DNA of 64,000 bases from Haemophilus haemolyticus_L (GTDB lineage Bacteria; Pseudomonadota; Gammaproteobacteria; Enterobacterales; Pasteurellaceae), in contig NZ_QQGY01000008.1 of the NCBI RefSeq assembly GCF_003490595.1, positions 1-64,000 of the forward strand, given 5' to 3'. The notes beneath the pieces are model-generated. The model did not search any database and had not been told where the DNA came from. It was given only the letters and a program-made list of their open reading frames with translations. Made by a program: the position numbers and the translations under genes. Shown here one piece after another: positions 43,012-51,733 of the stretch (position 1 is its first letter; each line of letters begins with the position of its first letter).

Positions 43012-44871
43012 TTACGGTTTTTCAATATCTGACAAATTTTTGCCAGTCAAAGCTTTATTAATCGATACATTCATTCGACGTGCTGCAAATTCTTGGGTAG
43101 CAATATCCAAGGCTTTAATTCCTTGCGCGATTGCATCACGATCTGAACCTTGTTTTACATCCATTAATTGTTTTAACACACTTTCAATATGATGAAATTC
43201 TTCTGTGCTCAGCAATTCAGCCCCATCTGCTTGTAACGCAACAATTACGCTTTCAATCACACGATCCGCTTCCACTCGTTGCTCAGCTAATTCGCGAGCT
43301 TGTAAATCCTCTTGCGCATTATCAAAAGAAGATTTAATCATTGCTGTCACTTCTTCATCAGTTAAACCATAGGAAGGTTTAATTTGGATTGATGCCTGCA
43401 CTTTTGTCGATTTTTCCATTGCAGTCACACTTAATAAACCATCTGCATCGACTTGATAAGTCACTCGGATATGAGCGGCACCCGCAGCCATCGCTGGAAT
43501 ACCTCGTAGAGTAAAACGCCCTAAAGAACGACAATCATCTACCAGCTCACGTTCGCCTTGTACAACATGAACGGTCATTGCTGTTTGGCCATCTTTGAAA
43601 GTAGTAAACTCTTGTGCACGAGCTACAGGAATTGTTGTGTTACGTGGAATAATTTTTTCCACTAATCCACCCATCGTCTCAATGCCTAAAGAAAGCGGCA
43701 CGACATCGAGCAACAACATATCAGAATCAGTTTTATTACCGACTAAAATATCCGCTTGAATTGCGGCACCAAGTGCCACAACTTTATCTGGATCAATGGA
43801 AGTAAGTGGTGTTTTACCAAAAAACTCACCAACCTGCTCTCGTACATATGGCACTCGAGTTGAACCACCAACCATCACCACAGCTTGCACTTCTTCAGAT
43901 TCAACGTTGGCATCTTTCAAAGCTCGGCGACAAGTTAGCAATGAACGTTTTACAAGCGAATGAATCAACGCATTAAATTGTTCTCGTGAAATTTCTACTG
44001 AAAAATTCTGCCAAGAAATGACCGCACTTTTCTCAGTACTTAAAGCAATTTTGGCTCGGCTCGCAAGGGTTATCAGTTCGCGCTGTTGATTTGGGGTTTG
44101 TGGTTTTAGTTTGGTTTGTTCAACGACCCAATCTGCAATTAAATGATCAAAATCATCACCACCTAGCGCAGTATCTCCACCCGTGGCTAGAACTTCAAAC
44201 ACACCTTTTGATAAGCGTAAAATTGAAATATCAAATGTACCGCCACCTAAATCATAAACAGCAATAATCCCTTCCTGCCCGCTATCCAATCCATAAGCAA
44301 CTGCAGCTGCAGTAGGTTCATTCAATAAACGTAATACATTTAGCCCAGCTAAACGCGCAGCATCCTTAGTGCTTTGACGTTGGGCATCATCAAAATAAGC
44401 TGGAACCGTAATCACAACCCCAGAAAGCTCACCTCCAAGGCGTTGTTCTGCAATATGATTTAAATGCGATAAAATATCTGAAGATACTTCAATTGGACTT
44501 TTGGGGCCCTGTGCCGTAACAATTAAAGGCAATCCATTTTCACTCGCTACAAATTCATAAGGCAAACTAGAATAACGAGACTGAACATCAGCAAGACTAC
44601 GACCAATTAGACGTTTTACTGAAATCACCGTATTTTTTGGATCAAGTGAGGCTTGTTCAAAGGCTTCCAAACCAACTTTCTTTTCTTCAACGCCATAATG
44701 AACAACTGATGGTAAAAGACTACGCTCTTGTTCATCATTAAGAATCACGGATTGCCCACTACGCACGGATGCAACCAAAGAATTGGTTGTTCCCAAATCA
44801 ATCCCAACGGCTAAACGATGTTGATGCGGAGCAGCTGTTTGTCCGGGTTCTGCAATTTGTAATAATGCCAT
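43012..44871 (-). CDS. hscA: Hsp70-type chaperone HscA
   Basis: Specialised Hsp70 that, with HscB, releases clusters from IscU by binding its LPPVK motif. 619 aa (E. coli 616). The nucleotide-binding start is VGIDLGTTNSLVASV at about residues 22-36, with DLGGGTFDIS near 206 and a substrate-binding domain opening VVPLSLGIETMGG. An uptake signal is present in the coding region. It lies 18 nt after the DUF2625-like gene. Confidence 0.97.
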   Translation of the reverse strand: MALLQIAEPGQTAAPHQHRLAVGIDLGTTNSLVASVRSGQSVILNDEQERSLLPSVVHYGVEEKKVGLEAFEQASLDPKNTVISVKRLIGRSLADVQSRYSSLPYEFVASENGLPLIVTAQGPKSPIEVSSDILSHLNHIAEQRLGGELSGVVITVPAYFDDAQRQSTKDAARLAGLNVLRLLNEPTAAAVAYGLDSGQEGIIAVYDLGGGTFDISILRLSKGVFEVLATGGDTALGGDDFDHLIADWVVEQTKLKPQTPNQQRELITLASRAKIALSTEKSAVISWQNFSVEISREQFNALIHSLVKRSLLTCRRALKDANVESEEVQAVVMVGGSTRVPYVREQVGEFFGKTPLTSIDPDKVVALGAAIQADILVGNKTDSDMLLLDVVPLSLGIETMGGLVEKIIPRNTTIPVARAQEFTTFKDGQTAMTVHVVQGERELVDDCRSLGRFTLRGIPAMAAGAAHIRVTYQVDADGLLSVTAMEKSTKVQASIQIKPSYGLTDEEVTAMIKSSFDNAQEDLQARELAEQRVEADRVIESVIVALQADGAELLSTEEFHHIESVLKQLMDVKQGSDRDAIAQGIKALDIATQEFAARRMNVSINKALTGKNLSDIEKP

Positions 44872-44889
44872 ATGCTATTTTTCTACTGG

Positions 44890-45576
44890 TTATGCGACGG
44901 AATACGCCAAATCAAATTTATTTTTTTCTGCAAAGCTTGATTGGTAATGTGTTTCAATATTGACTTCGTGCTTTTGACGTTTATCAATCGCTATTTTTAT
45001 CTCTTCGCTTAAGTCAGGCGAGAATACAAAAATTTGATTACCATCCAATTGTTTCACATCATCTTGCCAATTTTGCCAAAATAGACCTTGATAAAAAGCC
45101 TCTAAATCACCATTCAATGCCCAAGCTAAAAATTCTGTATAAGTAAAATTTAAATTATGCCAAGTGAGATCTTTTGGTGAAAAGTAATAAATTTTGCCAA
45201 GGTTATCGCCTAACGAACCACCATTTAATGCAAAGTAACCGCCTATCACATCATCTGCAACCAATAAATATTTTGGTTTTTCACCAGACTGACTAAAAGA
45301 CTTACTAAAATTCCAATCCATCAATCCACGCGGTAATTTAAAACTTCCTGAACCTAAAATACGCAACCAACCATAATGAATTAAAATTCCACCTGTTTCA
45401 TAAATCACAGCCCCCATTGGTGATGATGTTGGCATTTGCATGGTAAAAAGTTCACGTTCTGCACTTGATTGATCTTTTTTAATGACATAACAATGATTAC
45501 GTGCACTTTCAATCCATTGGGAAAGTATAGGCCAAACAGAGTTGTCTGGAGATATTAGTTGTTCGAGAGTTTGCAT
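44890..45576 (-). CDS. DUF2625-like protein inserted in the isc operon
   Basis: 228 aa, soluble, no signal peptide or membrane helix; rich in aromatic residues (FFALNGGSL-type core, IYYFSPKDLTWHNL, YTEFLAWALNGD). The pattern matches the uncharacterised DUF2625 family by memory. It sits between hscB (30-nt gap) and hscA (18-nt gap) in the same direction, so it is certainly co-transcribed with the Fe-S genes. E. coli isc has no gene here, while a hypothetical gene is recalled at the same place in H. influenzae Rd. A role in Fe-S assembly is suggested only by position. Confidence 0.8.
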   Translation of the reverse strand: MQTLEQLISPDNSVWPILSQWIESARNHCYVIKKDQSSAERELFTMQMPTSSPMGAVIYETGGILIHYGWLRILGSGSFKLPRGLMDWNFSKSFSQSGEKPKYLLVADDVIGGYFALNGGSLGDNLGKIYYFSPKDLTWHNLNFTYTEFLAWALNGDLEAFYQGLFWQNWQDDVKQLDGNQIFVFSPDLSEEIKIAIDKRQKHEVNIETHYQSSFAEKNKFDLAYSVA

Positions 45577-45606
45577 AATATCAAGGGATATTGAGATATA
45601 GATCTA

Positions 45607-46128
45607 TTACAGTTCAAAAAGGCGTTCTTCTACACGTTCAATTTCTTCAGAAAGCTTACGAGTAAAACGTAATTTATCACACAGTTGAGATGCTTTCGTC
45701 CATTGTTGGGATGTCAGACTCTCAGAAAGTGCGGTCAATAATAACTGAGTTTCTTGTTTAATTTCTTTTGCAAAAGCATTTAATGCTTCTTCATCTTTCT
45801 GATCTTCAAGTTCTTCTAGTTGTTCTCGCCACTGTAACTGTTGCATTAAAAACGCCACATCTTGCGTACTTTTTTGTTCAAGATCTATCTGTTCACCCGT
45901 ATTAAGAGCAATGATAGCTTCTGCTCGTAAAATTGGGTCTTTTAACGTTTTTAAGGCATCATTCACTTCGGTGGATTTTTGCATCGCAACGCGTTGTTCT
46001 AACGCACTACTTGATACAAAATTATCAGGATGTAGAGCCTTTTGTAATTCTAAATAACGTGTATTTAGCGCCTTCTCATCTAACTGAAAATCAACAGGTA
46101 AATCAAAAATTTGAAAAGGATTTAACAT
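45607..46128 (-). CDS. hscB: J-domain co-chaperone HscB
   Basis: 173 aa (E. coli 171). J-type co-chaperone that brings IscU to HscA and stimulates its ATPase. The HPD tripeptide is at residues 33-35 within a J domain; the C-terminal helices bind IscU. Starts 12 nt after iscA. Confidence 0.96.
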   Translation of the reverse strand: MLNPFQIFDLPVDFQLDEKALNTRYLELQKALHPDNFVSSSALEQRVAMQKSTEVNDALKTLKDPILRAEAIIALNTGEQIDLEQKSTQDVAFLMQQLQWREQLEELEDQKDEEALNAFAKEIKQETQLLLTALSESLTSQQWTKASQLCDKLRFTRKLSEEIERVEERLFEL

Positions 46129-46140
46129 CAGATTATTACC

Positions 46141-46464
46141 TTAAACATGGAAACTTTCACCACAGCCACAAGATTCTTTTACATTTGGATTATTGTATTT
46201 GAAGCCTTCATTTAAGCCTTCTTTCACATAATCCAACTCAATACCATTGAGATAAACTAAGCTTTTTGGATCGACAATAATATTCACACCATGTTGTTCA
46301 AAAACTTGATCTTCTTCATTTAAGACATCAACAAACTCAAGCACATAAGCTAAGCCAGAGCAGCCTGATGTTTTAACACCTAAACGTAAACCAATACCTT
46401 TGCCACGATTATCCAAAAAAGCTTTCACTCGTTGAGCGGCTTTTTCTGTTAATGTAATACTCAT
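46141..46464 (-). CDS. iscA: A-type Fe-S carrier IscA
   Basis: 107 aa, same length as E. coli IscA. The three conserved cysteines are C35, C99 and C101 (ESCGCG). It passes 4Fe-4S clusters to target proteins. A strong uptake-signal hairpin lies between it and iscU upstream. Confidence 0.97.
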   Translation of the reverse strand: MSITLTEKAAQRVKAFLDNRGKGIGLRLGVKTSGCSGLAYVLEFVDVLNEEDQVFEQHGVNIIVDPKSLVYLNGIELDYVKEGLNEGFKYNNPNVKESCGCGESFHV

Positions 46465-46482
46465 ATATCCCCCAAAACCACT

Positions 46483-46512
46483 AAAAGTGCGGTCAAAACC
46501 GACCGCACTTTT
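46483..46512 (-). terminator. uptake-signal hairpin inside the isc operon (iscU-iscA)
   Basis: AAAAGTGCGGTC and GACCGCACTTTT pair perfectly over 12 bp around a 6-nt loop, followed on the minus strand by TAGTGGTTTTGG. It looks like a weak intrinsic terminator that could lower expression of iscA and the genes after it, or protect the iscRSU mRNA 3' end. Confidence 0.6.
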
Positions 46513-46517
46513 TCATA

Positions 46518-46901
46518 TTATTCGCCTTTTTTGGATTTGTAATCAGCAATTGCCGCTTTAATTGCATCTTCTGCTAAAATGGAACAGTGTACTTTCACTG
46601 GTGGCAATTCTAACTCTTCTGCAATTTGGCTATTTTTGATAGCACCTGCTTCTTCTAAAGATTTACCTTTCACCCATTCGGTAATTAATGAGCTAGATGC
46701 AATAGCAGAACCACAACCATAAGTCTTGAATTTTGCATCTTCAATAATGCCGTTATCATTTACTTTAATTTGTAACTGCATTACATCGCCACAAGCTGGC
46801 GCCCCCACCATGCCAGTACCAACATTGCTATCTTTTTTATCCATAGAACCCACATTGCGCGGATTTTCATAATGATCGATTACTTTTTCGCTATAAGCCA
46901 T
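46518..46901 (-). CDS. iscU: Fe-S cluster scaffold IscU
   Basis: 127 aa. Cluster ligands C37, C63 and C106 and the HscA-binding LPPVK at residues 99-103 are intact. It receives sulfur from IscS, 57 nt upstream, and iron, and builds 2Fe-2S clusters. Confidence 0.98.
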   Translation of the reverse strand: MAYSEKVIDHYENPRNVGSMDKKDSNVGTGMVGAPACGDVMQLQIKVNDNGIIEDAKFKTYGCGSAIASSSLITEWVKGKSLEEAGAIKNSQIAEELELPPVKVHCSILAEDAIKAAIADYKSKKGE

Positions 46902-46958
46902 TTTAACTTTCCTTTTTTAAATCCTTGAGAAACGCCATTTAATAATAGCAGTTAAATC

Positions 46959-48173
46959 CTAGTGAGCTGACCACTCAATTGTACTAAGGTCGATGCCTTC
47001 TTTAAACATATCCCATAATGGCGATAATGCACGAAGTTTTTCCACCGCACCTTTTACTAAATTAATTGTATAATCAATTTCTTCTTCAGTGGTGTAACGA
47101 CCAAGTGTGAAACGAATTGAACTATGTGCCAATTCATCATTTAAACCAAGTGCACGTAATACATAAGACGGCTCTAAGCTAGCTGATGTACAAGCAGAAC
47201 CAGAAGATACTGCAATATCACGCAATGCCATCATTAAAGATTCACCTTCAACATAGTTAAAGCTAATATTTAAATTACTATCTAAACGGTGCTCCATTGA
47301 GCCATTTACGTAGGTTTCTTCAATATCTTTTAAGCCATTATATAAACGATCACGAAGAGCTTTTAAACGTGGCATTTCTGTTGCCATTTCTTCTTTTGCA
47401 ATTCGATAAGCCTCGCCCATTCCCACGATTTGGTGGACAGGTAATGTACCTGAACGCATTCCGCGCTCATGACCACCACCATGAATAATCGCTTCTAAAC
47501 GAATACGTGGTTTACGACGAACGTATAACGCACCAATACCTTTAGGTCCATAAAGTTTATGGCTAGACATAGATAATAAATCAACTGGCAACTCTTCCAA
47601 GTTAATCGCAACCTTGCCCACACTTTGAGTTGCGTCCACATGGAAAATCGTTTTATTTGCACGACAAAGCTCACCAATAGCTTTAATATCTTGCAACACG
47701 CCAATTTCATTATTGGCATGCATAATTGAAACTAAAATAGTATCGGGACGAAGTGCGGCTTTAAATTTCTCTAAATCAATTAAACCATCAGACTCGGGTG
47801 ATAAATAAGTCACTTCAAAACCTTCACGCTCTAATTGACGACAAGTATCTAAAACGGCTTTATGCTCGGTTTTGCAAGTGATGATATGCTTGCCTTTAGT
47901 TTGGTAAAAATGCGCAGCACCCTTAATTGCAAGGTTATCTGATTCTGTCGCACCAGAAGTAAACACAATTTCACGAGAATCGGCACCAATAAGATCCGCA
48001 ATTTGATTACGAGCCACATCAACCGCTTCTTCTGCTTGCCAACCAAATTTATGCGAGCGAGAAGCTGGGTTACCGAATATACCGTCAATGGTTAAAAATT
48101 CCATCATTTTTTTTGCAACACGCTCGTCCACAGGACAAGTTGCTGCATAGTCTAAATAAATAGGTAATTTCAT
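46959..48173 (-). CDS. iscS: cysteine desulfurase IscS
   Basis: 404 aa, same length as E. coli IscS. PLP-binding Lys206 in SSHKLYG, His104 in KTEHK, and the persulfide Cys in SSGSACTSAS near residue 328. It supplies sulfur for Fe-S clusters, thiamin and tRNA thiolation. Confidence 0.98.
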   Translation of the reverse strand: MKLPIYLDYAATCPVDERVAKKMMEFLTIDGIFGNPASRSHKFGWQAEEAVDVARNQIADLIGADSREIVFTSGATESDNLAIKGAAHFYQTKGKHIITCKTEHKAVLDTCRQLEREGFEVTYLSPESDGLIDLEKFKAALRPDTILVSIMHANNEIGVLQDIKAIGELCRANKTIFHVDATQSVGKVAINLEELPVDLLSMSSHKLYGPKGIGALYVRRKPRIRLEAIIHGGGHERGMRSGTLPVHQIVGMGEAYRIAKEEMATEMPRLKALRDRLYNGLKDIEETYVNGSMEHRLDSNLNISFNYVEGESLMMALRDIAVSSGSACTSASLEPSYVLRALGLNDELAHSSIRFTLGRYTTEEEIDYTINLVKGAVEKLRALSPLWDMFKEGIDLSTIEWSAH

Positions 48174-48251
48174 TTTTCACTCCTAAATCATTCTAAATTT
48201 GACCGCACTTTTAATGCATTTTGCACTGTACGGACTACTTTCCTTTATTGA

Positions 48252-48701
48252 TTAACAATTAATTAAATTCTCAAAATCGCTATGAGTTTGGCGTTTTGAC
48301 TCACGTTTACTCACCAATTCAGCCAAAGTAATTTCATTGAGAAAACTTTCAATGCGATTACTCAGATCTTCCCACAATGTATGAGTTAAACATTCTACGC
48401 CATTTTGACAATTTCCACGACCAAGACATTTTGTCACATGAATATTTTCATTTACCGCTGAAATGATCATTCCCACTGAAATTTGATCACTTGGTAAACC
48501 TAGCTGATAACCTCCACCAGGTCCACGAACACTTTTTACTAATCCATCACGACGTAATTTAGCAAAAAGTTGTTCTAAATAAGATAACGAAATATGTTGA
48601 CGTTCAGAAATATCTGCAAGGCTCACAGGACCTTTTTCTGCATTTAAAGCGATATCTAAAACCGCAGTGACTGCATAACGACCTTTCGATGTAAGTTTCA
48701 T
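48252..48701 (-). CDS. iscR: Fe-S cluster regulator IscR
   Basis: Rrf2-family regulator of the isc operon. 149 aa (E. coli 162). Winged HTH at about residues 1-65; cluster ligands C92, C98 and C104 with His107, as in E. coli. The holo-form represses its own operon, and a candidate site lies upstream at 48737-48760. Confidence 0.97.
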   Translation of the reverse strand: MKLTSKGRYAVTAVLDIALNAEKGPVSLADISERQHISLSYLEQLFAKLRRDGLVKSVRGPGGGYQLGLPSDQISVGMIISAVNENIHVTKCLGRGNCQNGVECLTHTLWEDLSNRIESFLNEITLAELVSKRESKRQTHSDFENLINC

Positions 48702-48736
48702 AAAGTGTTCCTAAAAAGTGATGTTGCAATATTTAC

Positions 48737-48760
48737 ATATCCTACTAAATCAGTCAATTA
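48737..48760 (-). promoter_or_regulatory. candidate IscR type 1 site and iscR promoter
   Basis: The minus strand reads TTGACTGATTTAGTAGGATA, close to the recalled type 1 IscR motif of the E. coli iscR promoter (TTGACC-N-ATTTACTCGGGAAT). TTGACT would also serve as the -35. The site begins at the trmJ stop codon in a 56-nt gap, so the isc promoter overlaps the end of trmJ. Confidence 0.65.
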
Positions 48761-49477
48761 ATCTAAATCAAGATCAATTCGTTTTTCGACCGCACTTAGC
48801 ATGCCATTTAAAATATTTAATTCATTTTTTTCAAGTTGAGCGCGATAATATAAACGCTTTAATTTATGTATAACACCTTGATTTTGAATGAATCCGAGTG
48901 ACTGATATACACGCTCAGTATGGTCAAAAAAATAAGCGAGTTGTTCTGCGGTTGGATAGTTTTGTTCTATTAAAGAAAGTGAATTTTCCTTCTTATCTTG
49001 AGCTAAAAATGCCATGCGCAATTCATAGCTTACCAACTGTACCGCCATTGCCAAATTTAAAGAAGAATAATCAGGATTAGCTGGGATATTCAAATGGTAA
49101 TGACATTTCAACAACTCTTCATTCGTTAATCCAATACGTTCACGACCAAACACAATAGCTATCTTGCCTTCATGCGCTACAACTTTCTCCGCGCATTCTC
49201 GAGGCTCGATCAAGGTACTTTGTAAATGACGTAAACGAGCACTTGTTCCAATCACCAAAGAGCAATCATCGACGGCTTCATCAAAACTATCGACAACTCT
49301 AGCATTTTTTACAATATCTTCTGCGCCAGCTGAAAGAGCATAAGATTGTTCATCAACAGATTTTGGTGAAACAAGACAAAGCTGGGTCAATCCCATTGTT
49401 TTCATTGCTCTAGCAGCAGAACCAATATTACCGCTATGCGAAGTCTCAATTAAAACAATACGAATATTTTCCAACAT
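48758..49477 (-). CDS. trmJ: tRNA (Cm32/Um32) methyltransferase TrmJ
   Basis: SPOUT-class 2'-O-methylase of tRNA position 32. 239 aa (E. coli 246). VLIETSHSGNIGSAARAMKTMG is the N-terminal family motif and FGRERIGLTNEEL the SAM-binding knot. Upstream of iscR, as in E. coli. Confidence 0.95.
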   Translation of the reverse strand: MLENIRIVLIETSHSGNIGSAARAMKTMGLTQLCLVSPKSVDEQSYALSAGAEDIVKNARVVDSFDEAVDDCSLVIGTSARLRHLQSTLIEPRECAEKVVAHEGKIAIVFGRERIGLTNEELLKCHYHLNIPANPDYSSLNLAMAVQLVSYELRMAFLAQDKKENSLSLIEQNYPTAEQLAYFFDHTERVYQSLGFIQNQGVIHKLKRLYYRAQLEKNELNILNGMLSAVEKRIDLDLD

Positions 49478-49593
49478 AATGATGCCCGACTAAAATTTAA
49501 GGATATTCTACCACAATAACCGCTAAAAATAGTCAAGAATTTAAGAAAGTTAAAGAAATTTAAAATATTAGAGATGAATAATAAAAATAAGAA

Positions 49594-49669
49594 TGGTGGG
49601 TTGTGAGAGGCTCGAACTCTCGACCGACGGATTAAGAGTCCGCTGCTCTACCAACTGAGCTAACAACCC
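49594..49669 (-). tRNA. tRNA-Lys (CTT anticodon)
   Basis: A 76-nt cloverleaf GGGTTGTTAG...CCA with anticodon CTT in the loop CTCTTAA. Second gene of a leftward tRNA-Lys pair. I see no hairpin terminator after it. Confidence 0.95.
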
Positions 49670-49692
49670 AACTGGACAACTAAATCAGAGAG

Positions 49693-49768
49693 TGGTGGGT
49701 CGTGAAGGATTCGAACCTTCGACCAACGGATTAAAAGTCCGCTGCTCTACCGACTGAGCTAACGACCC
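49693..49768 (-). tRNA. tRNA-Lys (TTT anticodon)
   Basis: A 76-nt cloverleaf GGGTCGTTAG...CCA, anticodon TTT in CTTTTAA; nearly the same as the tRNA-Lys at 12079-12154. A -10-like TATCAT lies on the minus strand at 49786-49791 with a weak -35. First gene of the pair. Confidence 0.97.
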
Positions 49769-49865
49769 ACTGTGTTGATGAACTAATGATAGCGCATTTA
49801 TTTTAGAATCAAAAGAATAAATTCATTGTTTCAAGCTAATTGATTAAATTACAAACGATGAAAAC

Positions 49866-49899
49866 AAAACAGGATCCAATAAAAATGGATCCTGTTTTT
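49866..49899 (-). terminator. terminator of the tol-pal operon
   Basis: The 12-bp stem AAAACAGGATCC/GGATCCTGTTTT with a 9-nt loop, and A/T runs on both sides. It lies 23 nt after the pal stop on the minus strand. Confidence 0.82.
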
Positions 49900-49921
49900 C
49901 AGGCATTAGAAATACTAAGAA

Positions 49922-50383
49922 TTAGTACGCTAACACTGCACGACGGTTTTTAGAATATGCAGCTTCATCGTGACCTAATACTGCAGGTTTTTCTTCACCG
50001 TAAGATACTGTGCCTAATTTACCAGCATCAACACCTTTACCAGCTAAATAACCTTTAACTGCATCTGCACGACGTTGACCTAACGCGATGTTGTATTCTG
50101 GTGTACCGCGTTCGTCAGTGTTACCTTCTACTAATACTTTAGCAGCTGGAGTTGCATTTAAATATGCTGCATGTGCATCTAAGATTTGAACGTATTCACC
50201 TTCGATGTTGTATTTGTCAAAACCGAAATATACGGTGTTGTAACGTTGTTGAAGATCAGAAACAGAGTAACCGCCAAAAGTTTGGCCTGCACCATTGCCT
50301 GCAGCATCGTTGTTAGATGAACTACAAGCAGCTAATGCAGCTACAGAACCTGCAACTAATAATGATTTAACAAATTTGTTCAT
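49922..50383 (-). CDS. pal: peptidoglycan-associated lipoprotein Pal (outer-membrane protein P6)
   Basis: 153 aa. Lipobox LAAC with Cys 20; mature OmpA-like domain with the peptidoglycan-binding NTDERGTPEYNIALGQRRA. P6 is a conserved surface antigen of H. influenzae; Pal tethers the outer membrane and works with TolB. The start is the ATG at 50383 with GGAGA upstream; an upstream ATG (50398) adds five residues. Last gene of the cyd-tol-pal block. Confidence 0.97.
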   Translation of the reverse strand: MNKFVKSLLVAGSVAALAACSSSNNDAAGNGAGQTFGGYSVSDLQQRYNTVYFGFDKYNIEGEYVQILDAHAAYLNATPAAKVLVEGNTDERGTPEYNIALGQRRADAVKGYLAGKGVDAGKLGTVSYGEEKPAVLGHDEAAYSKNRRAVLAY

Positions 50384-50408
50384 TAGATTTCTCCTCAATG
50401 AGTTTTCT

Positions 50409-51692
50409 TTATTTAGTTAAGTATGGCGACCAAGCAGGAAATTTCACTTGGCCATTACTTCCTGGAAGGCTCGCTTTGAAGCGACCATCTGCAGAAACTA
50501 ATTGTAGCACCTTTCCTAAGCCTTGTGTAGAACTATAAATAATCATAATTCCATTTGGTGAAAGACTTGGACTTTCGCCTAAGAAAGAGGTACTAAGTAC
50601 TTCTGATGCACCAGATGTGAGATCTTGTTTAACAACATTATTGTTTCCATTAATCATCACAAGGGTTTTGCCATCAGCGCTAATTTGTGCACTACCGCGA
50701 CCACCAACCGGTGTTGCACCACCACCGTTTGCACTCATACGATAAACTTGTGGTGAACCACTTCTATCGGATGTAAATAAAATTGAGCTACCGTCCGGAG
50801 ACCAAGATGGTTCTGTATTATTACCTGCACCACGAGTTAATTGAGTCGGAGCGCCGCCGTGAGAACTCATCACGTAAATATTTAATGAGCCATCCTGTGA
50901 AGAGGCGAAGGCTAAACGTGAACCATCTGGAGAGAATGCAGGAGCACCATTATGTCCAGGGAAAGAAGCCATCACTTTGCGAGCACCAGAATTTAAATCT
51001 TGTACAACAAGTTGTGATTTTTTATTTTCAAAAGATACATATGCTAAACGTTGACCATCTGGAGACCAAGCTGGTGACATAATTGGTTGAGAGCTACGAT
51101 TTACGATAAATTGATTATAGCCATCGTAGTCTGCAACACGAACTTCATAGGGCTGTGAACCACCATTTTTTTGCACGACATAAGCGATACGAGTTCTAAA
51201 CGCACCACGAATCGCAGTTAACTTTTCAAAAACCTCATCACTAACAGTATGAGCACCATAGCGTAACCATTTATTTGTCACTGTATAGCTATTTTGCATT
51301 AATACCGCCCCTGGCGTACCTGATGCACCAACGGTATCAATTAATTGATAAGTAATACTATAACCATTACCAGATGGAACAACTTGTCCGACCACAATTG
51401 CGTCAATTCCAATATTAGACCAAGCTTCAGGATTTACTTCAGCTGCTGAAGTTGGACGTTGAGGCATCTGAGACACTGCAATAGGATTAAATTTACCACT
51501 GTTACGTAAATCATCAGCAACAATTTTGCTAATATCTTCTGGTGCAGATCCGGCAAACGGCACAACAGCTATAGGACGTGCACCATCAACCCCTTCATCA
51601 ATTACAATGCGAACTTCATCATCTGCGAATGCATTGCTTGCAACAGCAAGTACAATCGCTAATACGCTCACTAAACGTTTTAATAATTTCAT
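50409..51692 (-). CDS. tolB: Tol-Pal system periplasmic protein TolB
   Basis: 427 aa (E. coli 430). A signal peptide ending SNAFA, an N-terminal alpha/beta domain, and a six-bladed beta-propeller with repeated SPDG motifs (for example AWSPDGQRLAYVSF, AFSPDGSRLAFAS, SWSPDGSSILFTSD). Start at the ATG at 51692; eight earlier codons are not part of the signal peptide. Confidence 0.97.
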   Translation of the reverse strand: MKLLKRLVSVLAIVLAVASNAFADDEVRIVIDEGVDGARPIAVVPFAGSAPEDISKIVADDLRNSGKFNPIAVSQMPQRPTSAAEVNPEAWSNIGIDAIVVGQVVPSGNGYSITYQLIDTVGASGTPGAVLMQNSYTVTNKWLRYGAHTVSDEVFEKLTAIRGAFRTRIAYVVQKNGGSQPYEVRVADYDGYNQFIVNRSSQPIMSPAWSPDGQRLAYVSFENKKSQLVVQDLNSGARKVMASFPGHNGAPAFSPDGSRLAFASSQDGSLNIYVMSSHGGAPTQLTRGAGNNTEPSWSPDGSSILFTSDRSGSPQVYRMSANGGGATPVGGRGSAQISADGKTLVMINGNNNVVKQDLTSGASEVLSTSFLGESPSLSPNGIMIIYSSTQGLGKVLQLVSADGRFKASLPGSNGQVKFPAWSPYLTK

Positions 51693-51733
51693 TTTGTTAC
51701 CTTTAAAATTTAACAATAAATTTTTCTAAAGAA

